DNA of 64,000 bases from Prinsepia uniflora. Its lineage: Eukaryota > Streptophyta > Magnoliopsida > Rosales > Rosaceae. Shown in pieces: positions 1 through 10,924 of the stretch (its first letter is position 1; the number at the start of each line of letters is the position of its first letter). Both the position numbers and the translations under genes were made by a program. Location: NCBI GenBank assembly GCA_032719365.1, contig CM064861.1, positions 77,124,863 through 77,188,862 of the forward strand, in the 5' to 3' direction. The notes under the pieces are model-generated. The model ran no database searches. It saw nothing but the letters and a program-made list of their open reading frames with translations, and was not told the DNA's origin.

Positions 1-1309
1 GTCAGCGATGACGTCAACAGGGACTGTTCCTGCGTTGACCAACGCGTTGATCGGCGCATGGGGGCGCGTGTGAACCGTGTTTTTGGTGGGACCACCACCA
101 TTCTTTAGGTTTCGACGATCCGGATCCAATGGCGGTGGTTTCGGGTCGATTGGAGATCATTAAGTTGGTCAAAATGAGGCTTATTACCTTGGGAAGCGCA
201 TTCGAACGGCTTTTCCCGGCCGGTTTCAGCCTAGGATTTCATGGTTGAATGTTAGGGGTTTAAATTGACCTTTACGAATACTTTGGACTTGACAGGGATT
301 GTATATTTGTACCAGGACGAGGGTATACGTTCGGTTCCTAGCATGACTGTACTATGAGTGGGCCCGATTTCATTAAACCCTTGCATGCTTAAATGTTTTC
401 TGATTTACTTATATGTTCACATGCTGGAATCAATAAATGGTTTTGATGATATTGAAATTTCGGTTATGGCACGTTTCACGGTATTTGGGCATGAGACCCG
501 TTTGATGAAAACGATCGTTCAGATTTTACCTATGTATACATATATGTTTTGCATGTGGATATCAATAAAATGTATTTGGTACTGCACTGATAGATCCTTC
601 CATATTATATTGTCTCCTCCGGATGAGGTACCCCGGAGAGGTCACGGACGTCTAGTACGTCAAGCGTCTATGACGCTAAGCATCAGGGATGCTGTAACCG
701 AATAGAGTTCGGGGATTGAACTCGGAATTGAGACCCGAGTGGCACGCGTAGCCTTGTGATTGTGACCTTATTAGACGTCAGGGACGTCAGACATCGGGGA
801 TGTCGGGTTTGGAGTGTATAGTGCAGTGGGTAAAATTATGTTTACGGTTTTACTATATGCCTTATGGTTTATATTATATGATTAATGGTTTTAAATTCGG
901 CTGCATGCATGTTTAGAAAACGGAGGGGTAAATTATATGTTTTACTTATCAAATGATTTTATAAACTTGAGTTTCGGTCCACTCACCCTTAATGTTTTGG
1001 TAACCCCTCCAGGTCGTGCTAATGAGGTAGAGGAGGAACCTGAGGCTGAGGCATATATCCACTTCTGCGTACCTGAATCCCTGTTGGGTGGTGTACCCGC
1101 AGGTTTATGTTAGAGTCGTGCTCGCAACTTGTAGTTTGGATCTCATCCCTTGTCTGGCATCTGTTTATTTTGGATTTGATGTAAAACTTTAATTTGGTTT
1201 TTATGTATTTGAACGTTCAAGGTTAAAATTGGAACATTATTTTGGGTGTCAGACGGGAGCAGGGCACGTCCCCATGTGGTCCCAGAGAGGATCGGGGCGG
1301 GTCCTGTCA
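1..1309 (-). mobile_element. Large LTR-like element, copy A, truncated by the window edge
   Basis: The right end reads ...GGGTCCTGTCA at 1309. Its reverse complement, TGACAGGACCC, matches the start of the element at 42913. The next bases inward (SGTCTGACAC-type palindrome, CCCGTCTGACA) match as well. The segment has no open pol gene. It interrupts copy B, whose sequence resumes at 1310, so A is the younger insertion. The left end and the second TSD copy lie outside the window. It is probably a solo LTR of a gypsy retrotransposon; the family assignment is inferred from the termini alone. Confidence 0.55.
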
Positions 1310-3274
1310 CGCAGGGCCTTTTGGGCGGTGAGTGACATCACGTGGCCCACTTTCTGGGGATGTGTTCAACACATTAAATCATCTATTCGATGTAACGAAC
1401 ATTTTGGAACTGGTTTCGAGTCGATCAGACATCGTCTCGATATAGTTCGGGCTATCCGAAGGTTTAGGTTCGTGTTTAAAAATAGTTAAAAATTCTGAAA
1501 AATTACGGGGCTTTAGAGATGGGGTATTTAATTAGTTATTAACCTTCTATTATGATTTGGACAGGTTCGGGAGTCCCAGAGGCGACGATTGGCCCGAGAG
1601 AGGCTTATGGCACGCGTATCGAGGTGCGACTTCGGAATTGATGCATGTATAAATGTTTTATAAGTGTTTTAATATATGTTTTTTGATGCCATGAGTGCAT
1701 TTGTTTTTTGTATCCTAGGATTTACGTATTTTCACGTATTTCGAGATTTCTTGTTTTATACGATGCTTATACGTGCTAGGTTTTCAATGATGATTTGATG
1801 AACGGATCTTGGATTTGGAATTATGAACTCAGGCATGAGACCCATTTGATTTACAAACTCTCAGACTTGGAGTCCATTTGATTTGACGAGGAATCGGACC
1901 GAGGGTCCATTTGAGTTATACGATCGGGCTAAGGGCCCCGTTGGTTTACAAATTCAGGTTTGAGGACCAGTTGGATGTAATCTCGGGGTTAAGACCCCTT
2001 TGACTGTAGTATCGGGCTTGAGGTCCTATTGGTTGTGAAATCAGGCTTGAGGCCCCGTTGAGTTATGGTTTTGGGCTTAGAGCCCAGTTATTCGTGATAT
2101 CGGGCTAGAGGCCCAGTTGATTGTGAAATCGGGCTTAAGTCCCAGTTCGGTTTATGAAATGAGAATTCGGGTATGAAACCCTGTTGAACTATGGATTTAG
2201 GCCGAGGCCTGTGAAATTGATTTGAATCGGATTCGAGGAATCCCATTGAGATGAATCGGGTATGAGACCCAGTTGAAATATGTTTTGAGAAAGAAAGAAA
2301 GTATTTGAAATGTACAAACCCTCCATATGATTTATATGGTCTCCTTTAGACGTCGACCTGGAGAGTCACTATCTACAGACCAGAATGGGTATCCTCATAG
2401 GGATCTCGTTCTAAGAGTGGAAGTTATGATGTGATCCCGGACCAGATTCCGGAGAGATGTTCAGACTAGATCCGGAGATAGAGCTCGGACTAGATCCAGA
2501 GATTGAGCCTCTCAGATGGAGAATTCCTGGGGGAAGACTCGGAGTGAGACCCCAAGTGGTGTGCACACTAGTATAGATATGATGAATCGTGACATATATC
2601 GGGGATGTGTTCCCTAGGGGTTGTGTGCCCTGAGTTGACATCTTCTCGGAAGTGCCGCGGATGGGTTATACGTATGAGTACGTATGTGGTTCAGATGGAA
2701 AGTGATTTGGGGGCGGAGAGCCCGTATTTGATATTTTGGAAATGGTTTGGGGCGGAGACCCCATATTCGATGTTTTTAACGTTTACTGGATTTGGGCAGA
2801 GTCCCACTTGTGTTTGATTTGGGCTGAATTCCCATGTATTTATTTACAGGTTTTGTGATTTCGGGTCGGGGACCCATAAATGGATTTATGGGTCAAGACG
2901 GTTTATGGGGATTGGACATGAACCCTTGAAAGGTTTTGAAAATATTTTCAAATGGTTTTATGAACGTTTTGATAGATGGTTTTCGAATGCATGCAATGCT
3001 TTTAGTGAAGGGCATAAAAGTCTTTATGTGAAAATGTTTTATTAAAATATTATTTTGTCCACTCATAGTTTTCGTGGTTTTAATGCCCTTCAGGTTGATC
3101 TCGGATGCGGGCTGTAGTAGAGATCGAAACATCACACTCCTCCTATGATCCTAGCGTACTCTGGAAGCCCTGGTGAGGGCTAGAGACGGAATTTTCCCTG
3201 ATCTGACACTTCATGTCAGATGGGATCAGGCGCGTCCCATGTTAATCCCGAGGGATTTGGGACGGGTCCTGACA
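1310..3274 (-). mobile_element. Large LTR-like element, copy B, interrupted by copy A
   Basis: It ends at 3274 with GGGTCCTGACA. Reverse-complemented, the last ~130 bp align well with 42913-43050, sharing TGTCAGGACCC, CGGGATTAA, AAGTGTCAGA and AGAGTACGC.AGGATC. The stretch 1380-1640 aligns with the reverse complement of 44400-44700 and 42150-42400, including the ACGGGGCTTTAG block. The region 1800-2300 is full of short repeats of the type 'gggcttgaggcccagttga'. No pol gene is visible. The remaining part lies left of copy A, outside the window. Confidence 0.6.
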
Positions 3275-3426
3275 TTAATGAGATGGGCACCTCCAGCCCC
3301 CCTGATCGGTACACCAAGGTGATTACTGAACATGCCCATGTAAGTGTTTTGTGGCCCTTTCTATTAAGGTTACTGTTTGGCTTGTTAATTGTTTCTTCTT
3401 TTTTATAACCATGTGTTTTTTGGTCA

Positions 3427-4092
3427 GCAGTGCTTTGGCGAGATGTATATTGGCCTCCAGAAGTCCGCCAAGCAGGCTTAGCAGTTGGAGGTCGACCAAA
3501 AGGCCCTTCAGCAGCGTGAAGAGCGGCTCAATGCAAAGAAGCAAGAAGTCAATGTTGCCCTCAAGCACACTTCCGAGTTGGAATGAGAGGTACAACACTA
3601 GAGGAAGGGGGTTGAGGAGGCCGAGACGGCGGTGGCTGATCAGAAGGAGACGGTCCATGCCTTCCAGAAAAAGCTGATTGATCAAGAAAAATGATGGGCA
3701 AAGACTCTGGGTCTGAAAGATGAGATTGATTAGCTCTGGAAGTACCTTGCGGCTAGTTAGCAGGAGACTTTGGAGGCCTTCATGGTTAACCCGATCTATA
3801 AGGACCATGTGGACCTCGTGCTGGCCGAGGTTGAGCATGATCACCATGTGTGTTGTACTTCAATCTTGGTATGGCTCTGTAGTTTCCTTGGCTGGATGAG
3901 TCCCCAGAGCTAACCAAGACCTTCAAGCTGTCGAAAGGCATAAGGAAGTCAAGTACTGGTAAGTCAGTACTGCAACCACATGTGCCCACTAGTGAGGCTA
4001 AACATCCGACAAGTGGGGTTGCGAAGGAATCAATGACTCCTACTACTGAGGAGGGGAAGAGTGCCGATAAGGAGATCGAGGTTGAAGACTAA
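3427..4092 (+). pseudogene. Decayed coiled-coil protein fragment, probably TE-derived
   Basis: Reading + from about 3427 gives a hydrophilic, heptad-like sequence (GLQKSAKQA, LEVDQKALQQREERL, VADQKETVHAFQKKL) broken by at least five in-frame stops. Several of these sit where Gln or Trp codons would fit (TAG from CAG, TGA from TGG/CGA), the pattern expected from C-to-T decay of methylated DNA. A second frame, 3894-4092, reads DESPELTKTFKLSKG... to a stop at 4090-4092. The layout resembles the coiled-coil C-terminal part of plant retrotransposon-associated proteins. I cannot name the family and no function should be inferred. Confidence 0.4.
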
Positions 4093-6655
4093 ATTCGATT
4101 GGACAAGACTTGTAAGTTTTTGTTTTTGTTTGTCTATGTCCAAGGTATACCCTGTGTAACATGTAAGAACCATTTGAAATTTGAATTGAAGTAGTTTTCT
4201 TGTCATTTTCGTTTGAATGTCCCTACCGATTGAGGCCTTTAGTTGAATTTTTTGTGTAACTTTCGATTGAGACGTACTTTGCAATATAAACTTTGTCTGA
4301 TTGCATGTTGTGTGTTTGTATGTTGAGCCAAGATCTAACGTAGAAGGAATTGAGAGTGCCGAGTTGCCTTTGTGTACCGAGTGAGTGTGAGGTAGGTAAA
4401 TTAGACCTAATCAGCGAGTGCCGAGTAGGACCTCTGTTTAGCTACCGAATGGGGGTAGAATTGGTTGATTTCAACTATGATGTAGATGCATAACCTCGGT
4501 GGTGAGCCCTTGCATGGAATCGTTATACCGATCGGTCACAATAGGATTCGGTTTCCGATCAATTTGATGGTAGAGTAGAGCCTATGTCTGTTCCGGAAAG
4601 GAGCCAATGGGTGCCAATTCGTGGTGAATGTCTATATGTGAGATGGTGAGTCGATCAGTTGTAGTGGATGTACGTGCCGATCAAGAGGCCAGTGGTGTTC
4701 GTGTTTGGGCACCTCCAAATAATGTTGAGGCCAATCGAACTTAGTAATTGAGCGTATCGACCAAGGTGTCGTTTGGCCTGAAATTTAGAAGAATGATCCA
4801 CATAAGTTATAGGACATTCGGAAGGGCGTACGCCCATGTGCAGATTCGGAGTAGAGTTTAGTAAACTTCTGAGCAGGTGATCTAGTCTTACTTTGTTGTT
4901 TTCACTACCTTTATTATGCGGTCTGTTTCAGTTACATTTGCTACGAACTTTCAGGAAATGTCTTCAATATACTTTTCAATCACAATAAGTTTATAGGTTT
5001 TGAAAGCTGCGAGCCATTTTTGATTCGTCGGGTATTTTCTAATAATTTGTGTTTGTCTATTTTGTTCTTAGTTTCAACTCATAGTTAGTTTCCATACCAT
5101 TAGTGCCCAAATTGAATTTAGTTTCTTCTTTGCTAGATGGCTTCAACATTTTTTTCTTTGTTTTCACTCAGATCTCATGCTGCTCAATTACATTGTCTTG
5201 AGTAACATCAAGAGTAGGTCTAAAAATTATGATACACAACAAAGAGAGCAAAGGTGAAAAATAAACTCAAAATATAGTCTACAAAGATGTTCTCTGAAAT
5301 TTGTATTCAAGTTCTTTTCTTGAACTACGTATGGTTTTCAATTTTTATGCTCCATGTCTCTTCTCTTAATGCCTAAAAGACATGTACTGCAAATTAAATG
5401 CAGGAAAATGATAAAGAAATGAGGAATGACAGAGCATCTCAAAGCAAAGTGAGAGTGCTAATGAGGATATTTTGATCTTCTTTCTTCAGTTGTACCTCAC
5501 AATTCGAGTATAGGTTTGATGCGCTTCCTTTCATACTTTTAATTTAACTGGTTTGGTATACCGATCATTTGTTAGTCTGTCAGGCATTTTCTTTTTGTGG
5601 AGGCATTGGCATTATCCTTCGAATATGGAACAATATGATATTATACAACAACTAAGGTTAGATATGTATCTTTCTTTCATTCACAATTTTATATCCAACG
5701 GTTGTAGAAAAAAACTATACAGGTTCCATATGAATTTTCACAACATTATTAATTTATTAATTATGATATGAAAATGTTGTGTAGTTTCTATGGAAAACAT
5801 CTTTCTTTAATTGTTGTTACGTACATATTGTGCTCTCACTCATCCTTCAAATATCTATCTCAACCTTTTTTTCTTTGTTTTCTTAATTTTCATTTGGGTC
5901 TTCCTTCTTGCTACTCAATCTTGTCTACACTTTGTTAACAACCACTTAGTTCAACTTGCACCATGTTTGGTTGCACATCAAGGTTTGCTTTGCTATTAGC
6001 TCAAAATTCCTTATTTATAATTCTCACAATAGAACTATACTTAATATTAAAGTAGGCGGCTTCTTTGTCTTCTCTTATAGTGCAAACCTATAGAATACAA
6101 TTGAGACTAACTATGCATCAGCAGCCAAGCTTCGTTGTGGAAGAAAGTACAGTACTACAGTGTATATAGGAATATAATATATTCCCACCTCTTTCTTTTC
6201 AAGTATGTTTATAGGATTATATCATATTCCCACTATTTTATTGTAATGCCAAATGGTTGTTTTCAATTGTCTTTCATATGTGTTCATTGATTCTTACTTT
6301 CTTTTGGAACTTAATGTTACATTGATGATGTTGCATTACTGGTCATGGACACTAAATTATTACATGAACTTATGAATTATGAAGTTTGTTAATGGTTGGT
6401 ATCATATTTTATCGAAAATTCTGTTTCAAATATTATATCATTTATATAGTTAAATCGATTAAACAGGTTATTGAACCCGATTTGTTTAATAAAAGGGTTA
6501 AACGGGTGGGTTTGGATTACGTGTTTAATAAACAGGTTAGGTTCGGGTTTACATAGTCCGACAAGAATAATAAACGGTTTGAGTTAGGGTTGAGCTTAAA
6601 TAGATAAATGAGAGTACGTGATACAACACGAACCTAACACGACACAACCCATCAT
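4093..6655. other. Long stretch with no recognisable gene
   Basis: AT-rich sequence with no long or conserved ORF on either strand. 4300-4860 has the 'gccgag/ccgatc' flavour of the neighbouring retroelement debris and may be its non-coding part. 6430-6655 contains repeated 'gggttaaacgggt / cgggtt' and 'cacgaacc' motifs typical of a decayed plant DNA transposon end, but I found no TIR or TSD. The rest shows nothing I can name. Confidence 0.5.
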
Positions 6656-7051
6656 ATGTCTGAAGGGCTCCGATCGGAAAGGCTTGGCTGCTTGCCAATC
6701 GACAGCGGTAGAAAATGCGCGTTTAGTTGCCACTCGCTACTTCTTCAGTTCTTCCTGTTTGGATTAGAGGATAGCGAGGGTGCTCCCACGTTGATCTCCC
6801 CACACATAGTTTGTGCTCTCGATACCAGTATTGTTTTTCTTGAGTTCTGCTACCTATGAACGAAGGGTCCTCAACATCTCGACCATGGCCTCAAAAGGCA
6901 TAGCGGTTCTTGTTTTGTTGCGATCTCCCTAGGAAGTGTTGTTGAGCTCACCATGATCCTGCTTGGCTTCAATCGGCAGGTAGATTGAGTGGAGGTATGT
7001 GAGCTAGTGGAAGGAACTTAGTCTGAGTTCCCAAAGACAACACCAAATGTT
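6656..7051 (-). pseudogene. 5' internal end (leader and start of gag) of a gypsy-like element
   Basis: On the minus strand, just after the LTR end at 7052, the sequence is AACATTTGGTGTTGTCTTTG then GGAACTCAG. This resembles the GGCGCC-GTCTGTGGGAA leader seen next to the LTR of Tat/Athila-type plant gypsy elements. Downstream on the minus strand a short broken frame begins MPFEAMVEMLRTLRS and meets stops at once, so only a decayed N-terminal fragment remains. The assignment rests on position and leader resemblance and is tentative. Confidence 0.4.
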
Positions 7052-7728
7052 TGACCTGAAAATGGAGCTAACGTGATGATACCCGTTGGGGGACCTAGGA
7101 CCCGCTGAGGGGTATCCGACCTACTGAGGGTACTGATTAAAATCCTGTTTTTGCCTGTCAAGTGACCTGTACGGTAGAGAGAAAACACTAGACACTAGTG
7201 GAGTGCCAACCTAAGAGGCTCTGATACTTAAGTCAGTAAGCATATGGAACACCAAATTGGTAGATCACAACACAAACATTGTAGAGTTAAATTTGTGTGT
7301 GTTTAAAGAGAGAAGTAAATGAGAGAGAGTTCCCTTATATGAAAGGGTTTGGGGGTATTTATAGTAGCCATGAATGTGGTGGTTGAACACTGTTTGGAGT
7401 AGATTCCAAATTACAACAGGAGATATGGCCACCTACCCCGCAAGTTCGGGATGTGCACTAGGTGGTAACCAACTTTCTGGTATGCCAGGGAGTTGGTGCA
7501 AACAGCTGGGTGATCGGACCGAGGGTTGCCGATTACACATGCTGAGTGGAATGCATAGGTGAGCCTGCCAACTGGAACCACCTGTCCTGGCTGCTGACTG
7601 TCATCACCGTATCGCCTACCGATCAAAGACCATCGAAATTGCATGCCGACTAGTTGTCTACTGATCAGAGCATGGTGCTGCTCATACGGAGTTTGGTTGG
7701 TCGATATGGTATCGACAAATCGTAAACA
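7052..7728 (-). repeat. LTR-like repeat, homologous to 63427-64000
   Basis: It starts TGACCTGAAAATGG at 7052 and aligns along about 570 bp with 63427-64000 in the same orientation. Shared blocks include 'aagtcagtaagc', 'agatcacaacaca', 'tttatagtagc.atgaatgtggtg' and 'agttggt...agct'. A probable far end is ...GTAAACA at 7728, but that boundary is a guess. Next to the leader-like sequence at 6656-7051 it would be the 5' LTR of a minus-strand element. Confidence 0.5.
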
Positions 7729-7959
7729 ATAATGATCGATGATAATTTATTAAATTATTGTAAATTTTTAAATTTTTATAAAATAAAGTAAATTAAGAGA
7801 TAAAAAAAAATGAGTTTGAAAATTTGATTTATAAAATTATAACAAAATATTAAAATTAAATAATTTATAAAGTACCAAAATTAATTGCATAAAAAAAGAC
7901 GCACATTCAAGTTATTTTTACCCAAACAAATGCATCACATATACAATCGTCCATGTAAT

Positions 7960-9106
7960 TAGCCCTCACCATTTAGCTCAGAAGCCTATAGGCTTATGGG
8001 TAACCGTTAGGCCCGTTGACAAAAGTCAGACCTGAAAGTTAACAGACTGATAAGCCCAGCCCAGCCCGAACTCGATAAGGCCCGATAAGCCCATCCTAGC
8101 CCACCCGAATAAATCCGCCCCATAAACCCGAATATATAAAATTATTATTAATTAGGAATAATATTTCAACCCGACCCAATACAAACATAAATAAATATTT
8201 AGTGGAATGAAATGCTCCAAACCTGAATGACTATTTAGGCTCATACTATGTAGGTTGGTTGATGTGTGGTGTGGACTATGGATGGTAGGAAAATACTAAG
8301 ATGATGTCAAAAGCATCCATAGTTAGATAAGCACTCCACTTTGGTTGGTTTTTTTGGGTTTTATTATAAGTCCTTGTAGGGTCCACTGTTATTACTAGAG
8401 AACCTTAAAAGAAGATGAAATATGATTGTGTCTTAAAAACTGCCTACTTTCTTTGTGTGTGTTTTTGTATAGTCCTATTTTATGGATGTCTGTTGGTTGG
8501 GTACCAATTAGTGGTTTTTAGTCTTAGATTTAAATTTGTTAACACTTCTCGTAGGCCCATTATTTTCTCGAATAAAAAGCTATTAGGTTGGACAAGTGAT
8601 GCAGTTTTTGTTTATTGTTTATCATCAACTCTCCCTCCCTATCATCAGTTTTTGTTCAATCTCCTTGAGACTCCAGTAACAGTGATATCATGCAACTATA
8701 ACTTGGATAAGTGTATTATCATCGAGTTGTATTTATCATTGGATTGTATTTCTTCTATTTGATAATATCATTGGATTATATTAATAAAAATAATTCAACA
8801 AATCGTAAAATCCCTCTTTCGTGTATTTTATATATTTTTTTCGAGCTCCATAATTTGTTGAAAAAGTCTTTTTTAAAAGTTGAATTGAGTCCGACCCAAA
8901 TGGGCTTATTAGGCTCGGCCTGTAAAACCCGATAAAAATTCGGCCCAAACCTGACCCGACAAAAAGTATAGGCTTTCATATTTGTGACCAAGCCCGCCCG
9001 GCCCGATCGGAAATTTTTCAAATTATGAGATAGCCCCAGGTCGACTTGGACCAAACCCAAAAAATTTGGGCCAACCTTACCCGACTCGGCCTAATGATGT
9101 GGGCTA
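7960..9106. mobile_element. Non-autonomous hAT-type element (GGCCCGA-rich), older copy
   Basis: Imperfect terminal inverted repeats: TAGCCCTCACCATTTAGC at 7960 and, reverse-complemented from 9106, TAGCCCACATCATTAGGCC. They are flanked by CATGTAAT (7952-7959) and CATTTTAT (9107-9114), an 8-bp target duplication with two mismatches, as expected for an old hAT insertion. Internal tracts are rich in GGCCCGA/AGCCCGA. Both ends align with the element at 51437-52212. No transposase ORF is present. The middle is AT-rich and longer than in the second copy. Confidence 0.65.
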
Positions 9107-9243
9107 CATTTTATCATGTAAAAACCACTATTTAAAATAGCGGCTAATTAGAAACTGTTCAGCATAATGGCTAGGCATCTAGGTGGATTTGTATGTACAT
9201 CGTTATATATATATATACACACACATAGTTATATAAATTATTA

Positions 9244-9264
9244 TATATATATATATATATATAT
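9244..9264. repeat. (TA)n microsatellite
   Basis: About 21 bp of alternating TA, preceded at about 9210 by another short TA/CA tract. It lies in AT-rich sequence between two transposon remnants with no gene nearby. Confidence 0.85.
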
Positions 9265-9412
9265 GTTTAGATATATAAGTTATTTTGTTTATTAAATACT
9301 TAGTTAATAATATAAGTATTAATTAAAATAAAGATAATAAATTAAAAAACATAGAATATTGTTTAATACAATTAATAAAAAAGCGTGCATTTTAAACATT
9401 TATGATTCCTAC

Positions 9413-9785
9413 CTCAATTTATTTATCTATGTAATTAATTTTTGTTTTGAAATTATTTGATAGTATTCAATATATTATTAATTTGTTGAATTTTATTTTG
9501 CTTAGGCCCTGCCTAGGTCCCACCTACTTGCCTAGAAGCTAAGTCCCTATCGACCATCCTATGAACGCCTAGCGCCTTTTTTAATATTGGTAAAAATCAA
9601 GGTTCAAAACGGTGCTAGGCACTCCTAGGGCGGTTGATAAGGACCTAGAGTTTAGACAGTTAGGTGGGCCCTAGACGGTTTTTTTTAAAGATAAAATTTA
9701 ACAAACTAATAATATAATGAATACTATCAAATAATTTCAGAACAAAAATTAATTATCTAAATAAATAAATTGAATTGCAAGTTAC
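9413..9785. mobile_element. Foldback element: two ~170-bp inverted arms
   Basis: The arm 9413-9581 ('tttgaaattatttgatagta' ... 'cctgcctaggtcccacct') is nearly the reverse complement of 9610-9785, with a ~28-bp spacer. Arm identity is high by eye, with small indels. The inner ends carry the CTAGGC/GCCTAG-rich motif common in plant MITE-like foldbacks. No protein is encoded. Its transcript would form a long hairpin. I see no convincing TSD. Confidence 0.65.
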
Positions 9786-9871
9786 AACGAAAATGATGTG
9801 ATGGTGGTAGGACCACGTACCCAAACATGGGCCCTGCATACGAAGTACCGCTCTTCTCTCATGCAAAAAGA

Positions 9872-10350
9872 CAGTGGCGAAGCCACATAATGCCTAGAGT
9901 GGGCTCACGCCCCCAATGATTTTTTTTTTTGTTACGTCTATATGTATATGCAATTATATTAATACCCTTATAATTTTTATTTTATTTTTTTATTTTATTT
10001 TTTTATTTTTCTACGAACATACCAAATATTTTTTAATTATTACTTACTAAGTACCAAAGTTTTAGCGAATAAGTAATTATTTTGTAGATTTTTATGTCCT
10101 CAAATTAAAGATAACAAAACTAATATTGAAAAATAAATAAACACATATTCATGAAATTATCTAAATCATTGTCATTACGTATATATTTTTATTTTTGTTT
10201 CCATTACAGTTGTCTTTATAAAATTTCTTTCATAATATTAATCTTTTTCATAATAAGATCAGAACATTATTACAAAATTATTTCGATCAAAAATACTCTT
10301 AGTATTATTTATAAAATGCCACCCCTAACTTAGAATTTTTAGCCACGAGG
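9872..10350. mobile_element. hAT (Tip100-like) terminal fragment, AT-rich
   Basis: It begins CAGTGGCGAAGCCACATAAT, which closely resembles the CAGTGGCGGAGCCA end of plant Tip100-type hAT elements, followed by a 'cacgcccccaatgattttttttt' tract typical of that group. The right boundary near 10350 (TTTTTAGCCACG) only faintly mirrors it and no 8-bp duplication was found. It is best seen as a decayed fragment. Confidence 0.4.
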
Positions 10351-10605
10351 GCACCACCACCTCTCTCTCTCGCCGAATCTCAAAAATAACGCAACGCATA
10401 ATGGAGTAAGGCAGTGGGACCCGATCAAATTGGAAAAAGTCAGACATAAAATTATGAACGGAAAGCGGTTTTGGTGCGGACATAGAGAGAGATAAAAATT
10501 GTGGGCGGTTGGTGCTGTATTGAATATGAATTCTTGCAAAATTCTCGTAACAAAACCACAAACCACAAATCCGCTTTTTAATTCGTGGTTTCGTCCCTGC
10601 TGTTA

Positions 10606-10633
10606 GGTCATCGGTCATCGGTCATCGGTCATC
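10606..10633. repeat. Four perfect copies of the 7-mer GGTCATC
   Basis: GGTCATC is repeated four times without error, just upstream of the copia insertion. A diverged fifth unit may follow (CGTCTAT). It is a short tandem repeat and no regulatory role is claimed. Confidence 0.9.
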
Positions 10634-10677
10634 CGTCTATTCCCAATTTCTACCATGCATGCACAGTAGTACAGTAC

Positions 10678-10699
10678 ATATATATATATATATATATAT
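10678..10699. repeat. (AT)n microsatellite
   Basis: Eleven AT units, 28 bp before the target site duplication of the copia element. Likely polymorphic. Confidence 0.9.
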
Positions 10700-10731
10700 C
10701 CATATTAATTAATATCCTGCTTATTATTATT

Positions 10732-10924
10732 TAAAAGAAGCTCTGAAGTTGTGCATAAATATCAATCACAAGTCAGGATTTGAAGAGGAAGGAAGAGATA
10801 GAAAAGAAAGAGAGAGAGATCGAAGAGGACTGAGATCTAAGGAGAGAGGAGAGAATTATGCACAGATGAATTTCACCATTTCATTAACTTACCCGATCTG
10901 TTTACATTCACATATATATACATG
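10732..10924 (-). repeat. 3' LTR of copia 1, U3 part deleted
   Basis: Nearly identical to 15411-15603, then diverges abruptly after CATATATATACATG. The remaining ~170 bp of LTR found at the right end are absent. RNase H coding sequence abuts this break directly. Confidence 0.85.
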
